Assembly: GCF_013520985.1 (NCBI RefSeq)
Contig: NZ_JACDTY010000001.1
Span: 806,001 to 870,000, forward strand
From: Mesorhizobium neociceri
Lineage (GTDB): Bacteria; Pseudomonadota; Alphaproteobacteria; Rhizobiales; Rhizobiaceae
Direction: 5' to 3'
Length of the DNA stretch: 64,000 bases
Numbering within the stretch: position 1 is the first letter of the stretch; the number at the start of each line of letters is the position of its first letter. A program made the translations under genes and the position numbers. Shown one piece after another: positions 17,857 to 27,651 of this stretch. The notes under the pieces are model-generated. The model saw only the letters and a program-made list of their open reading frames with translations, ran no database searches and had not been told where the DNA came from.

Positions 17857-18215
17857 GCGCGGATTCGCGAGGCGCCGACAAGCGCGTCGCGACGGCTCTT
17901 TTGCCCGAAAAATAGGCATTCCGTTGCGTTAATGTTGACGTAAACGGAAAGTTTCAGCCCCATTGTTGCCATAATGTAACAATCGGGCGGAATGCCGGCA
18001 AAATAGCCGGATTTCGTGCCGTTTTAAGCGTTTTTTTCTGATTTTTTTCCTAGTGTGCCTCCCAAGTGGTCATTTTCGGACCTGCTGGCCAGGGCCGCCA
18101 CTGTGTTCGAAATGCGGTCCGCAAGAGTGTACGTGTACGCTATCTGAATTCATTGTTGCACCGTTAACCTGAATTGGTTCTAGCTTGACGCACTAGTATT
18201 TCGGGGAGGACATCC
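17857..18215. other. Intergenic leader of the FadL-like gene
   Basis: A small hairpin (CCGGC/GCCGG, 17996-18010) followed by T-rich runs at 18031-18050 may end valS transcription. Further on I see no gene; a TTGACG at about 18184 and a strong GGGGAGGA ribosome site at 18202-18210 belong to the porin gene. Confidence 0.45.
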
Positions 18216-19481
18216 ATGAGCAATTTGCGTTTGAAAACACTGCTGGGGGCGGGGTGTTTTTCGCTGGGCTTGATCGGTTCCGTGCATGCCGGCGGCCTGG
18301 AACGCGGCGGTTATGACATCGATCTGCTGTTCGATCCTGCGCAGGTCACGGGCGAGGTTACCGGCACCTATGTGATGCCGCAGCGCGACCTGAAGAACGT
18401 CAAGGACATTAATCCGGACCTGTTTACGGGTGGCGGTGATCTTAACGCTCCGGGGTTCTCCAGCAGTGCCCGCGATACCGAAAGCTATTGGGTGCCGAGC
18501 GTCGGTATTAAAGCTGGTATGGGGCCCGTCGATTGTCTTATCGACTACGGCCAGCCGATCGGTGCGTACAGCAATCCCGGCGCCAATTGGGCCGGTGCGA
18601 ACGGCAATATCGTAACCAAGGTCAAGAGCGAAGCCGTGGGCGGGACCTGCTCGTACAAGATGGACCTCGGTAAAGGACAGTTTCGTTTCATCGGCGGCGT
18701 GTTCCACGAGGACGTCTCGGGCTTCAAGGAACAGTTCGTGTCGCCTCTCCCAGTGTTGCTTGGTATTGGTACCGGCATAGGCCGTCTCGATCTCGAAGGT
18801 GATGGTTGGGGATGGCGCGCTGGTGTCGCCTATGAAATCCCTGATATCGCGCTGCGCGCCAGCCTAGTCTACAATTCGGCGGTGAAGCTCGACAACCTCT
18901 CTGGAACGCTCGATCTGACCGAGGTTCCTCTTCCGGGTAACCCGCTTTTGGGCGTGGTTACCGATGTCAGCGGTTCCGCGCAAGTGCCGGACTCGCTCGA
19001 ACTGAAGCTGCAGTCAGGCGTTGCTCCCGGCTGGCTGGCATTCGGATCGATCAAGTGGGTGAATTGGAGCGTATTGCAGAGCATTCCTTTCTGCCCGACG
19101 GGTTCCCCTTCTTGCTCGACCACCAGCCCTTACCGGGCTACTTCACTTGATCTGCTCTATCGGGACGGCTGGACGGTCTCTGGCGGTATCGGCCACAAGT
19201 TCAATGATCAGTGGAGCGGTGCTGCCGCTCTGACCTGGGATCGCGGAACCTCCACCGGTCTGAGCGCCCAGACGGATACCTGGACGGTTAGCGGTGGCGT
19301 GGCCTACACGCCGACCCAGAACATCGAGGTTCGTCTTGGCGGCGCATTGGGTGTACTCACCAGCGGATCGATCCATCCAGTCGTAGGCGACGATGGCGTT
19401 ACCTACGGGACGGACTATACCGCCGACTTCGGCAACGACCTTGTCTCGGCTATCTCCACCTCGTTGAAGGTCAAATGGTAA
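18216..19481 (+). CDS. FadL/OmpP1-type outer membrane transport protein
   Basis: The 421-residue protein has a signal peptide (about 1-25, cleaved after VHA) and a beta-barrel pattern of alternating residues ending in a C-terminal aromatic (LKVKW). GLERGGYDIDLLFDPAQVTG near the N-terminus and WRAGVAYEIPDIALRASLVY in the middle are typical of FadL/TodX proteins, which carry hydrophobic compounds such as fatty acids across the outer membrane. Two Cys (in SIPFCPTGSPSC) probably form a loop disulfide. A strong GGGGAGGA ribosome site precedes the ATG, and a terminator follows. Confidence 0.85.
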   Translation: MSNLRLKTLLGAGCFSLGLIGSVHAGGLERGGYDIDLLFDPAQVTGEVTGTYVMPQRDLKNVKDINPDLFTGGGDLNAPGFSSSARDTESYWVPSVGIKAGMGPVDCLIDYGQPIGAYSNPGANWAGANGNIVTKVKSEAVGGTCSYKMDLGKGQFRFIGGVFHEDVSGFKEQFVSPLPVLLGIGTGIGRLDLEGDGWGWRAGVAYEIPDIALRASLVYNSAVKLDNLSGTLDLTEVPLPGNPLLGVVTDVSGSAQVPDSLELKLQSGVAPGWLAFGSIKWVNWSVLQSIPFCPTGSPSCSTTSPYRATSLDLLYRDGWTVSGGIGHKFNDQWSGAAALTWDRGTSTGLSAQTDTWTVSGGVAYTPTQNIEVRLGGALGVLTSGSIHPVVGDDGVTYGTDYTADFGNDLVSAISTSLKVKW

Positions 19482-19500
19482 ACCTTTCAAATTGAAGAGA

Positions 19501-19530
19501 AAAAGGCCGGGCACCGCCCGGCCTTTTTCG
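19501..19530 (+). terminator. Rho-independent terminator after the FadL-like gene
   Basis: AAAAGGCCGGGC pairs with GCCCGGCCTTTTT around a tight ACC loop. Confidence 0.9.
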
Positions 19531-19772
19531 TATGCGGGCACGGTTTCGAGCCGTGCCGGCGAGGGCCGGCGTTGCAGATACGACGCACATGCGTCGCCTC
19601 TCGCGATTGTGGCGTTTTGGCAACAGTTTCTGAACAACCCCCGCGCTACAGTCCCGCTCGACCAAATTGCCCATTTCCCGCCATAAACCCGGCGCACCTC
19701 AAATTTGTCTCGGGACACGCGCCAAAAGGCTCGGCGATGAGGCAGGCCGCACCGCCCGCGGCAAGGAAGAGT

Positions 19773-21497
19773 ATGGACGCCAGAGTCATTTCCAAGGCTA
19801 AGCTGCCGAGCCGCCATGTGACCGTCGGTCCGGCGCGTGCGCCGCATCGTTCGTATCTCTATGCCATGGGCCTGTCGGCAGCCGAGATCGCGCAGCCGCT
19901 GGTTGGCGTCGCCTCCTGCTGGAACGAAGCGGCACCTTGCAACATCTCGCTGATGCGCCAGGCGCAAGTGGTCAAGAAGGGCGTCGCGGCCGCCCACGGC
20001 ACGCCGCGCGAATTCTGCACCATCACCGTCACCGACGGCATCGCCATGGGCCACCAGGGCATGAAGTCTTCGCTGGTGTCGCGCGATGTCATCGCCGATT
20101 CGGTCGAACTCACCATGCGCGGCCATTGCTACGATGCGCTGGTCGGCCTTGCCGGCTGCGACAAGTCGCTGCCCGGCATGATGATGGCCATGGTGCGGCT
20201 CAACGTGCCGTCGATCTTCATCTATGGTGGCTCGATCCTGCCCGGCAGCTATCGCGGCCGTCAGATCACCGTGCAGGATGTGTTCGAGGCGGTCGGCCAG
20301 CATTCGGTCGGCACGATCAGCGACGCCGAACTGCTCGAGATCGAGCAGGTCGCCTGTCCGTCGGCCGGTTCCTGCGGCGCCCAGTTCACCGCCAACACCA
20401 TGGCCACCGTCGCCGAGGCGATCGGCCTGGCGCTGCCCTATTCCTGCGGTGCGCCGGCGCCTTATGAAATGCGCGACCGCTTCAACTTCGCCTCGGGCGA
20501 AAAGATCATGGAGCTGATCGCCAAGAACATCCGGCCGCGCGACATCGTCACGCTGAAGGCGCTGGAAAATGCAGCGACCGTGGTGTCGGCCACCGGCGGC
20601 TCGACCAATGCGGCTTTGCACCTGCCGGCGATCGCGCATGAGGCAGGTATCAAGTTCGACCTGTTCGACGTCGCCGCGATTTTCGAGAAGACGCCCTACA
20701 TCGCCGACCTCAAGCCGGGCGGCAAATATGTCGCCAAGGACATGTTCGAGGCCGGCGGCATTCCGCTGTTGATGAAGACGCTGCTCGACCACGGCTATTT
20801 GCATGGCGACTGCCTGACCGTGACTGGCCGTACTTTGGCCGAAAACATGGAGCACGTTGTCTGGAATGATAGCCAGGATGTGGTCCGTCCCGCCAACCGA
20901 CCAATCACCCAAACCGGCGGTGTCGTGGGCTTGAAGGGCAACCTTGCCCCCGAAGGCGCGATCGTGAAGGTCGCGGGCATGACGGAGCTGAAATTCTCAG
21001 GCCCGGCACGCTGTTTCGATTCGGAAGAGGAATGTTTCGAGGCGGTCACGCACCGCAACTACCGGGAAGGCGAGGTTCTCGTCATCCGCTATGAGGGACC
21101 GCGCGGCGGCCCGGGCATGCGCGAGATGCTGTCGACGACGGCGGCGCTCTACGGCCAGGGCATGGGCGGCAAGGTGGCCCTCATCACCGACGGCCGTTTT
21201 TCGGGCGCGACGCGCGGTTTCTGCATCGGCCATGTCGGCCCCGAAGCTGCTGTTGGCGGACCGATCGGGCTCTTGAAAGACGGCGATGTGATCTCGATCG
21301 ATGCAACCAAAGGCACGATCGAGGTCGACCTGTCCGAGGCTGAACTGGCAACGAGGGCAAAGACTTGGAAGGCGCGCACGACCGACTATCAGTCGGGCGC
21401 GATCTGGAAATACGCACAGACGGTAGGGCCTGCCCGCGACGGCGCGGTCACCCATCCCGGCGGTGCCAAAGAAACACATTGCTATGCGGATATCTGA
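19773..21497 (+). CDS. ilvD: Dihydroxy-acid dehydratase
   Basis: The 574-residue enzyme converts 2,3-dihydroxy-acids to 2-keto acids in valine, isoleucine and pantothenate synthesis, using an Fe-S cluster. Cluster and active-site motifs are visible: C49/C56 ([11 protein letters not shown]), C129 ([12 protein letters not shown]) and [16 protein letters not shown] at about 195-210. [20 protein letters not shown] type sequence ([10 protein letters not shown]) near the end is diagnostic. The ATG at 19773 has AGGAAG just upstream. Length matches the family. Its 3' end overlaps the start of exoR by 14 bases, an arrangement that suggests shared transcription. Confidence 0.95.
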   Translation: MDARVISKAKLPSRHVTVGPARAPHRSYLYAMGLSAAEIAQPLVGVASCWNEAAPCNISLMRQAQVVKKGVAAAHGTPREFCTITVTDGIAMGHQGMKSSLVSRDVIADSVELTMRGHCYDALVGLAGCDKSLPGMMMAMVRLNVPSIFIYGGSILPGSYRGRQITVQDVFEAVGQHSVGTISDAELLEIEQVACPSAGSCGAQFTANTMATVAEAIGLALPYSCGAPAPYEMRDRFNFASGEKIMELIAKNIRPRDIVTLKALENAATVVSATGGSTNAALHLPAIAHEAGIKFDLFDVAAIFEKTPYIADLKPGGKYVAKDMFEAGGIPLLMKTLLDHGYLHGDCLTVTGRTLAENMEHVVWNDSQDVVRPANRPITQTGGVVGLKGNLAPEGAIVKVAGMTELKFSGPARCFDSEEECFEAVTHRNYREGEVLVIRYEGPRGGPGMREMLSTTAALYGQGMGGKVALITDGRFSGATRGFCIGHVGPEAAVGGPIGLLKDGDVISIDATKGTIEVDLSEAELATRAKTWKARTTDYQSGAIWKYAQTVGPARDGAVTHPGGAKETHCYADI

Positions 21498-22308
21498 GTT
21501 GTTGAGGTCGTCTGTCCTTCCGGCACTGGTCGCTGTCGCGATCTTTGGCGCCGTGGGCCAGGCCATGGCCTTCGACGACAAGGTGTTCGACGACAAGACC
21601 GGCGTGAAGCCGCAATCGAGCCCGTGGGCCGTGTTCCAGTTCGGCTTCTCCGCCTATAAGAGCGGCCACAAGGAACAGGCGGTCGAGGCTTATAAATACG
21701 CCGCCGAGAATGGCCAGATCGGCGCCACCTGGAAGCTCGCACGTATGTATGCCGAAGGCGACGGCGTGACGCGCGACGACTATGCGGCCTTCAAATTCTT
21801 CTCCGAGATCGTCGACCAGGACGTCGAGCCGGGATCGCCGGAGGAAAGCTATGTCTCCGACGCGCTGGTGGCGCTGGGCGACTATCTCAGGACAGGCATT
21901 CCCGGCAGTCCGGTCGAGGAAAACGAGGTCGCCGCGCAGGAATATTACATGCGCGCGGCCGCCAATTACCGCAATCCGAACGCCCAGTTCGAGATGGGCC
22001 AGATGTTCCTGAAGGGCGAGGGCGGCGTCAAGGCCAGCGTCAAGCAGGCCGGCCGCTGGTTCCAGCTCGCCGCCGAAAAAGGCCATGCCGGCGCGCAGGC
22101 GACGCTTGGCAATCTCTTGTTTCAGAGCGGCAAGATCGTGCGCGGGCTGGCGATGATGACGGCTGCGCTCGAACGCGCCTCGCCAGCCGACCAGCCATGG
22201 ATCCGCGGCATGCAGGAAGAGGCGTTCGCCGCCGCCGGCGAAGCCGACCGCCGCACCGCCATATCGCTGGCCGACGACATCCTGACCAAGGGCGGCGGCG
22301 ACCAGTAA
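21484..22308 (+). CDS. exoR: ExoR-type periplasmic regulator with Sel1 repeats
   Basis: The 274-residue protein has a signal peptide (about 1-29, ending GQAMA) and Sel1-like repeats: [48 protein letters not shown] and [18 protein letters not shown]. The DPKTG-like start (DDKTGVKP), the [20 protein letters not shown] segment and [14 protein letters not shown] match rhizobial ExoR, which sits in the periplasm and holds the ExoS sensor kinase of the ExoS-ChvI system off until proteolysis, thereby limiting succinoglycan and promoting motility. ExoS/ChvI are not in the window. The start at 21484 is preferred for the signal peptide, but a GTG at 21463 is possible and neither has a good ribosome site. 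Confidence 0.85.
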   Translation: MRISELLRSSVLPALVAVAIFGAVGQAMAFDDKVFDDKTGVKPQSSPWAVFQFGFSAYKSGHKEQAVEAYKYAAENGQIGATWKLARMYAEGDGVTRDDYAAFKFFSEIVDQDVEPGSPEESYVSDALVALGDYLRTGIPGSPVEENEVAAQEYYMRAAANYRNPNAQFEMGQMFLKGEGGVKASVKQAGRWFQLAAEKGHAGAQATLGNLLFQSGKIVRGLAMMTAALERASPADQPWIRGMQEEAFAAAGEADRRTAISLADDILTKGGGDQ

Positions 22309-22315
22309 GGGTCGA

Positions 22316-22500
22316 ACTGCCAATCCCCCTTCATGGGGAGATGTCCAGCAGGGCAGAGGGGGGCGCTGTCCCTCCGGCCTGCCATTCGATTGCAAGTCGC
22401 TTACGGATGTCGTCGTCGCTCGCAGGGCTTAATCGAAGATAGCGATCCTTCGCGCCCCCCTCTGGCCTGCCGGCCATCTCCCCCACGAGGGGGGAGATCA
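22316..22500. repeat. Intergenic inverted-repeat element
   Basis: A left arm of about 45 bases (22321-22365, with CCCCCTTCATGGGGAGATG and GCAGAGGGGGGCGC) pairs with a right arm (about 22454-22498, GCGCCCCCCTCTGGCCTGCC and CATCTCCCCC) around about 90 bases. It lies between exoR and a convergent gene. Size and arms recall palindromic elements that recur in Mesorhizobium genomes; it encodes nothing. Confidence 0.75.
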
Positions 22501-22514
22501 GCTCTCAAACAAAA

Positions 22515-22814
22515 TCAGTTCTCGGTGGGTTCCGCTGGCACCGCGCTGTATGCCGGCATCGAGATCGGCGTTACGTGCAGGTGCGGCTTCATCGTGTTGT
22601 CGGGGCAGGTGTCGCCGATCTTCGTCCATGAGGTGTTGTTGAGCACCAGGTCGCAGCGGGCCATATGGCTCTGGTCGGAAACCGTCAGGCAAGCAACCTG
22701 GCCTACCTGGTAGGACTTGCCATTGGCCAGGCATTCCTGATCGGCAAGGGCCGCTGCAGGTGCAGCCATGGTAAATGCCAAGCCGATCGGACAAAGAAGG
22801 AATCGTATGGTCAT
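22515..22814 (-). CDS. Hypothetical secreted protein
   Basis: The 99-residue precursor has a signal peptide (about 1-24, MTIRFLLCPIGLAFTMAAPA, cut near ALA-D) and a mature part of about 75 residues with four cysteines (C28, C42, C54, C70), which suggests two disulfides in the periplasm. The VGQVACLTVSDQSHMARCDL segment is a compact beta motif. I do not recognise the family. It is convergent with exoR across an inverted-repeat element. Confidence 0.6.
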   Translation of the reverse strand: MTIRFLLCPIGLAFTMAAPAAALADQECLANGKSYQVGQVACLTVSDQSHMARCDLVLNNTSWTKIGDTCPDNTMKPHLHVTPISMPAYSAVPAEPTEN

Positions 22815-22885
22815 GGAACCCCAGCCGCCATGCTGAGATCCGACTGAATGGCTTGATTGTGGCGATATCAGGGTTTCGGCTGATA

Positions 22886-23680
22886 TCAGGCGGGCTGGAG
22901 TGCCAGATCGATCGCCACCGGCACATGGTCGGACGGTTTTTCCCAGGCGCGCACGTGCTTTTCGATCGAGGCCGAGGAGAAGCGGTTGGCGGCCTCGGGT
23001 GACAGCAGCAGATGGTCGATGCGGATGCCGTTGTTCTTCTGCCAGGCGCCGGCCTGGTAATCCCAGAAGGTGTAGACGTCGGCTGCGTCGGTGACGGCGC
23101 GCACCGCTTCGGTGAAGCCGAGGTTCTTCAGTCGGCGGAAGGCCTGCCGGGTCTGCGGCTGGAACAGCGCATCGCCAAGCCAGTTCTCGGGGAACCGCGC
23201 ATCGATCGGTTCGGGGATGACATTGTAGTCGCCGGCCAGCACCAGCGCCTCTTCCAGAAGCAGACGCTGCTCGGCCCAGCGATGCAGCCGCTCCATCCAG
23301 GACAGCTTGTAGGGAAACTTCTTCTCGTCATCGATCGGATTGCCGTTCGGCAGATAGAGCGAGGCGACGCGCAGCGCGCCCTGGTCGGTCGAGAACACGC
23401 CTTCGATAAAACGCGCCTGCTCATCCGTGTCGTCGCCGGGCAGGCCCCTGATAACCTCGTCGAAGGGCAGCTTCGACAGCAGGGCGACGCCGTTGAAGCC
23501 TTTCTGGCCATGGGTTTCGACGTTGTAGCCGAGCGCCTCGATCTCGGCGCGCGGGAACTGCTCGTCGACCGTCTTGATCTCCTGCAGGCAGACGATGTCG
23601 GGCTGGCTTTCGGTCAGCCAATGGGTGAGGTTGCCGATGCGGGCGCGAACGCCGTTGATGTTCCAGGTGACGATTTTCAT
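22886..23680 (-). CDS. xthA: Exodeoxyribonuclease III
   Basis: The 264-residue enzyme is an exonuclease III/AP endonuclease acting in base-excision repair. Family motifs: MKIVTWNINGVRAR at the N-terminus with N8, LQEIK with E34, LPNGNP, GDYNVIP with D and N of the active site, and the C-terminal SDHVPV with catalytic D-H. The ATG at 23680 has GAGG just upstream; the frame extends 13 codons earlier without homology. It lies 7 bases after the VOC gene on the same strand, so both are likely co-transcribed. Confidence 0.95.
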   Translation of the reverse strand: MKIVTWNINGVRARIGNLTHWLTESQPDIVCLQEIKTVDEQFPRAEIEALGYNVETHGQKGFNGVALLSKLPFDEVIRGLPGDDTDEQARFIEGVFSTDQGALRVASLYLPNGNPIDDEKKFPYKLSWMERLHRWAEQRLLLEEALVLAGDYNVIPEPIDARFPENWLGDALFQPQTRQAFRRLKNLGFTEAVRAVTDAADVYTFWDYQAGAWQKNNGIRIDHLLLSPEAANRFSSASIEKHVRAWEKPSDHVPVAIDLALQPA

Positions 23681-23687
23681 AGCAGCC

Positions 23688-24080
23688 TCAGGGATGTTCG
23701 GGCGGGAGACGTTCGACAAGCCCGATCGTATTGCCAGCCGGGTCCTTTAGAAAGGCCATCCACTCGCTTTCCCCCGCTGGACCGAACGTGCCTTCGCTAT
23801 CGTTGTGGACGAGCGCAGGCGGTGCGGTGAAGGGAACGCCGGATGCTTTCGCCTCGGCGTGGAAGGCTTCGAGGCCTGTTATGTCGAGATAGACGGTGCC
23901 GGCCGGCACGCCGTCGGTGAACAGCAGCCTGATATCACCGGCCATGATGAAGGCCATGCCCGGCGGATCGTAGCGGGCGTGCACGCCCAAGCCGAGCACG
24001 TCACGCCAGAACGCCAGCGTAACGTCGAGATCGCGCCCGGCCGACAGCGCGACCTGACGGACCGCGCCGATGGCAGACAT
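23688..24080 (-). CDS. VOC-superfamily (glyoxalase-like) protein
   Basis: The 130-residue protein is a single VOC domain: VRQVALSAGRDLDVTLAFWRDVLGLGVHAR at the start (first beta-alpha unit), a central VYLDIT strand with an acidic metal-ligand candidate, and DPAGNTIGLVER at the end. Layout resembles methylmalonyl-CoA epimerase and glyoxalase I relatives, but the substrate is unknown. It lies 3 bases after erpA and 7 before xthA, so erpA-VOC-xthA is probably one operon. Confidence 0.8.
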   Translation of the reverse strand: MSAIGAVRQVALSAGRDLDVTLAFWRDVLGLGVHARYDPPGMAFIMAGDIRLLFTDGVPAGTVYLDITGLEAFHAEAKASGVPFTAPPALVHNDSEGTFGPAGESEWMAFLKDPAGNTIGLVERLPPEHP

Positions 24081-24083
24081 CTG

Positions 24084-24431
24084 CTAGATGGAGAAACTGG
24101 TGCCGCAGCCGCAGGAGGCTACTGCATTCGGGTTGCGGATCTGGAACGACTGACCCATCAGATCGTCGACGAAGTCGATGACCGAGCCGCCCATATAGAC
24201 CAGCGATAAATCGTCGATCAGCACGGTGGCGCCGTCCTTTTCGACGGCAACGTCGTCGTCATTGCGCGTGTCGACCAGGTCGAATTTGTAGGAAAAGCCG
24301 GAGCAGCCGCCGCCTTCGACGGAAACGCGCAGCGCCGTCTTGCCGGCTTCGCCAGAGACGATTTTCGCGATCCGCCTGGCGGCGGAGTCGGTCATCTCGA
24401 CTTTCATGGCAGTCTTGGCATCAGCGCCCAT
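24084..24431 (-). CDS. erpA: A-type iron-sulfur cluster carrier (ErpA/IscA family)
   Basis: The 115-residue protein carries Fe-S clusters to target enzymes. Its three cluster cysteines are in GGGCSGFSY (about C51) and near the C-terminus in [10 protein letters not shown] (about C109 and C111). Start: the ATG at 24431 has AAGGTGA five bases upstream; the next ATG at 24407 (MKVEMTD) is an alternative. It is divergent from dgt, with 76 bases between starts. Family members are hard to tell apart, so ErpA versus IscA/SufA is by similarity of the C-terminal part only. Confidence 0.9.
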   Translation of the reverse strand: MGADAKTAMKVEMTDSAARRIAKIVSGEAGKTALRVSVEGGGCSGFSYKFDLVDTRNDDDVAVEKDGATVLIDDLSLVYMGGSVIDFVDDLMGQSFQIRNPNAVASCGCGTSFSI

Positions 24432-24507
24432 GGGCGTCACCTTGCTTTCGGTTTCACATGATAGGTATGAAGCGGGAAGGGGCAAGTCAACTGCGGCGGC
24501 ATCAGCC

Positions 24508-25722
24508 ATGACAAATGAGCTTGGCGACATTGGGTTCGGCTATCGGCCGCGCGCGGCCTATGCCAGCGACCCGGCCAAGTCGCGCGGGCGGCTCTATGAC
24601 GAGGTCGAGAGCCCGACCCGCACGCCGTTCCAGCGCGACCGCGACCGCATCATCCATTCCACGGCGTTTCGCCGGCTGAAACACAAGACGCAAGTGTTCG
24701 TCGCCCACGAGGGCGACCATTATCGCACAAGGCTGACGCACTCGATCGAGGTGGCGCAGATTGCGCGCGCTTTGGCGCGGGCGCTGCGCGGTGACGAGGA
24801 TCTGGCCGAGGCGGTCGCCCTGGTGCACGATTTCGGCCACACGCCGTTCGGCCATACCGGCGAGGACGCCCTGAACGAGCGGATGTCCCAATGGGGTGGC
24901 TTCGACCACAATGCGCAGTCGCTGCGCGTGGTGACGCGGCTGGAACGGCGCTATGCCGAGTTCGATGGGCTGAATCTGACCTGGGAAACGCTGGAAGGTC
25001 TGGTCAAGCACAATGGCCCGCTGACCGATGCCAAGGGAAAAGGCCTCAAAGGCCCGGTTCCGCAAGCGATCCGCGACTATTCCGAACTGCACGACCTCGA
25101 ACTCGACCGTTTCGCCGGCATAGAAGCGCAATGCGCGGCGATCGCCGACGACATCGCTTACAACACCCATGACATCGATGACGGCCTGCGCTCCGGCTTC
25201 CTGACGCTCGACATGCTGGAGACGGTTACGCTGCCGGGATCGATCCTGGCAGGCGTGCGCGCACGTTACCCGGGCCTTGACGATGTCCGCACCGGACATG
25301 AGCTGATGCGCCGGCAGATCACGATGATGGTCGAGGATGTCATTGTTTCGACCACCGCCAATCTGGCGCGTATAAAACCTGACAGCGCCGAAGCGGTGCG
25401 GGCGGCGGGCGAGACGATGGTGACGTTTTCGGCACAAATGTCGGCGACCGAGAAGGAATTGAAGACCTTTCTCTACAAGCACCTCTACCGCCATGACGAG
25501 GTGATGCGCGTGCGTGGCGATGCCGAGCAGATTGTGCGCGACCTGTTCGATGTCTATTTCGCCGATCCGCGCGCCATGCCGGATGGCTGGCGCGAAGGGC
25601 TCGACAGGGCCGAGGACCGCATCAAGGCGCGCAGCGTTGCCGATTTCCTGGCGGGGATGACGGACACCTACGCCTTGAAGGAACACCGCCGTCTGTTTGA
25701 CCATACGCCCGATTTAAGCTAG
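24508..25722 (+). CDS. dgt: Deoxyguanosinetriphosphate triphosphohydrolase-like protein
   Basis: The 404-residue HD-domain hydrolase splits dNTPs to nucleoside and triphosphate. Metal ligands are visible: H of [13 protein letters not shown] (about 76), HD of [12 protein letters not shown] (about 112-113) and D of [14 protein letters not shown] (about 215). [20 protein letters not shown] near the N-terminus is typical of dGTPase-like type 2 proteins. The ATG at 24508 is used; a long upstream frame lies antisense to erpA and is rejected. argS follows 62 bases later on the same strand. Confidence 0.93.
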   Translation: MTNELGDIGFGYRPRAAYASDPAKSRGRLYDEVESPTRTPFQRDRDRIIHSTAFRRLKHKTQVFVAHEGDHYRTRLTHSIEVAQIARALARALRGDEDLAEAVALVHDFGHTPFGHTGEDALNERMSQWGGFDHNAQSLRVVTRLERRYAEFDGLNLTWETLEGLVKHNGPLTDAKGKGLKGPVPQAIRDYSELHDLELDRFAGIEAQCAAIADDIAYNTHDIDDGLRSGFLTLDMLETVTLPGSILAGVRARYPGLDDVRTGHELMRRQITMMVEDVIVSTTANLARIKPDSAEAVRAAGETMVTFSAQMSATEKELKTFLYKHLYRHDEVMRVRGDAEQIVRDLFDVYFADPRAMPDGWREGLDRAEDRIKARSVADFLAGMTDTYALKEHRRLFDHTPDLS

Positions 25723-25784
25723 GGCGGGCGCGATTTGCCGGCCAACGAGCCGGTCACCCTGCATAGTCCGCCAGAGTCAGACCC

Positions 25785-27548
25785 ATGAACATCTTCGCCG
25801 ATTTCAGCGCGCGAATCACAAAAGCCGTCGAAGCGCTTGATTTGAAAGACAGTAATGGCGTTGCGCCCGACCTGTCGCGCATCGCCGTCGAGCCGCCGCG
25901 CGACGCCAGCCATGGCGATCTCGCCACCAATGCGGCGATGGTGCTGGCCAAGCCCACGGGACAGAACCCGCGCGCCCTGGCCGAGCGGCTGGTGGAAGTG
26001 CTGCGCACGGACGCCGATGTCGCCGCAGCCGACGTAGCCGGCCCCGGCTTCGTCAATCTCAGGCTCAAGGACGCCTTCTGGCAGGCGCATCTGACGGCGC
26101 TGCTCGGGCAGGGCCGCAACTATGGCCGTTCGACAATCGGTGGTGGCCGCAAGACCAATGTCGAATATGTCTCGGCCAACCCGACCGGGCCGATGCATGT
26201 CGGCCATTGCCGGGGTGCGGTGGTCGGCGACACACTGGCCAATTTGATGGCCTTCGCCGGCTACGACGTGACCAAGGAATACATCATCAACGACGCCGGT
26301 TCGCAGATCGACGTGCTCGGACGTTCGGCCTTCCTGCGCTACCGCGAAGCGCTGGGCGACGACATTGGCGAGATACCTGCCGGTCTCTACCCCGGCGACT
26401 ACCTGGTGCCGGTCGGCCAGGCGCTGGCCGCCGAGTTCGGTCGCAAGCTGCTGCAAATGCCCGACGACGAGGTGCTGGCCATCGTCAAGGACCGCACCAT
26501 CGATGCGATGATGGCGATGATCCGCTCGGATCTGGCGCTGCTTAACGTGCATCACGACGTGTTCTTCTCCGAGCGCACGCTGCATGCCGACAATGCCAAA
26601 AAGATCCGCTTGGCGATCAACGATCTGACGCTGAAGGGCCATATCTACAAGGGCAAGCTGCCGCCGCCCAAGGGCGAGAAGCCGGACGATTGGGAAGACC
26701 GCGAGCAGACGCTTTTCCGCTCGACCGCGGTCGGCGACGACATGGACCGGGCGCTGATCAAGTCGGACGGCTCGTTCACCTATTTCGCCGCCGATGTCGC
26801 CTATCTCAAGGACAAGGTCGATCGCGGTTTCGTCGACCTGATCTATGTGCTGGGCGCCGACCATGGCGGCTACGTCAAGCGGCTGGAAGCACTGGCGCGG
26901 GCGATTGCCGGTGATGATCTGAAGCTCCAGCTTACCGTGCTGCTGTGCAATCTGGTGAAGCTGTTTCGCGACGGCGAACCGGTTCGGATGTCGAAGCGGT
27001 CGGGTGATTTCGTGACTCTACGCGAAGCGGTGGAGGAGGTGGGCCGCGATGCGATCCGCTTCATGATGCTCTACCGCAAGAGCGACGCGCCGCTCGACTT
27101 CGACTTTGCCAAGGTGACGGAGCAGTCGAAGGACAACCCGGTGTTCTACGTGCAGTACGCCTCGGCGCGCTGCCATTCGGTGTTCCGGCAGGCGAGCGAG
27201 CAGCTCGGCGAGGCCAATTTCGACCGCAACAGCCTGGCGGCAGCCTCGGCGTCGCTGACCGATGAGGGCGAGATCGGCCTGATCCGGAAGCTGGCTGAAT
27301 ATCCCCGGCTGATCGAATCCGCGGCCCTTGCGCTGGAGCCGCACAGACTGGCATTCTACCTCTACGATCTGGCCTCCAGCTTTCATGGACACTGGAATCG
27401 GGGCACCGAGAATCCCGACTTACGTTTTGTTAAGGTTAACGACCGACAATTGACGCATGCCAGACTAGGGCTGGTGCAGGCTGTTTCGGATGTTTTGACC
27501 TCCGGCCTGACGCTGATTGGGGCTGATGCGCCCACCGAAATGCGTTAG
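25785..27548 (+). CDS. argS: Arginyl-tRNA synthetase
   Basis: The 587-residue class I synthetase charges tRNA-Arg. It has an N-terminal ArgRS-specific domain (about 1-110, with [15 protein letters not shown]), the HIGH motif in [18 protein letters not shown] (about 130-145), the KMSKS equivalent [13 protein letters not shown] (about 403-415) and a DALR anticodon-binding domain ending in the C-terminal 100 residues. The order dgt-argS-SPOR protein-nagZ-scpAB is usual for Rhizobiales and Caulobacterales. Confidence 0.97.
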   Translation: MNIFADFSARITKAVEALDLKDSNGVAPDLSRIAVEPPRDASHGDLATNAAMVLAKPTGQNPRALAERLVEVLRTDADVAAADVAGPGFVNLRLKDAFWQAHLTALLGQGRNYGRSTIGGGRKTNVEYVSANPTGPMHVGHCRGAVVGDTLANLMAFAGYDVTKEYIINDAGSQIDVLGRSAFLRYREALGDDIGEIPAGLYPGDYLVPVGQALAAEFGRKLLQMPDDEVLAIVKDRTIDAMMAMIRSDLALLNVHHDVFFSERTLHADNAKKIRLAINDLTLKGHIYKGKLPPPKGEKPDDWEDREQTLFRSTAVGDDMDRALIKSDGSFTYFAADVAYLKDKVDRGFVDLIYVLGADHGGYVKRLEALARAIAGDDLKLQLTVLLCNLVKLFRDGEPVRMSKRSGDFVTLREAVEEVGRDAIRFMMLYRKSDAPLDFDFAKVTEQSKDNPVFYVQYASARCHSVFRQASEQLGEANFDRNSLAAASASLTDEGEIGLIRKLAEYPRLIESAALALEPHRLAFYLYDLASSFHGHWNRGTENPDLRFVKVNDRQLTHARLGLVQAVSDVLTSGLTLIGADAPTEMR

Positions 27549-27651
27549 GTTTAACTAAAACACCTGTCACCATTTGCCCACATTGCGCTGGTAAGGGCCA
27601 ACCCTACGCGACGTCCATGGCGTCCGAATGAGTGCGAGTTCGGGAACAATA

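Noticed and set aside
19143..20912. A 589-codon minus-strand frame
   Set aside because: It spans the FadL gene end, its terminator and ilvD in antisense; no domain and composition typical of a shadow.
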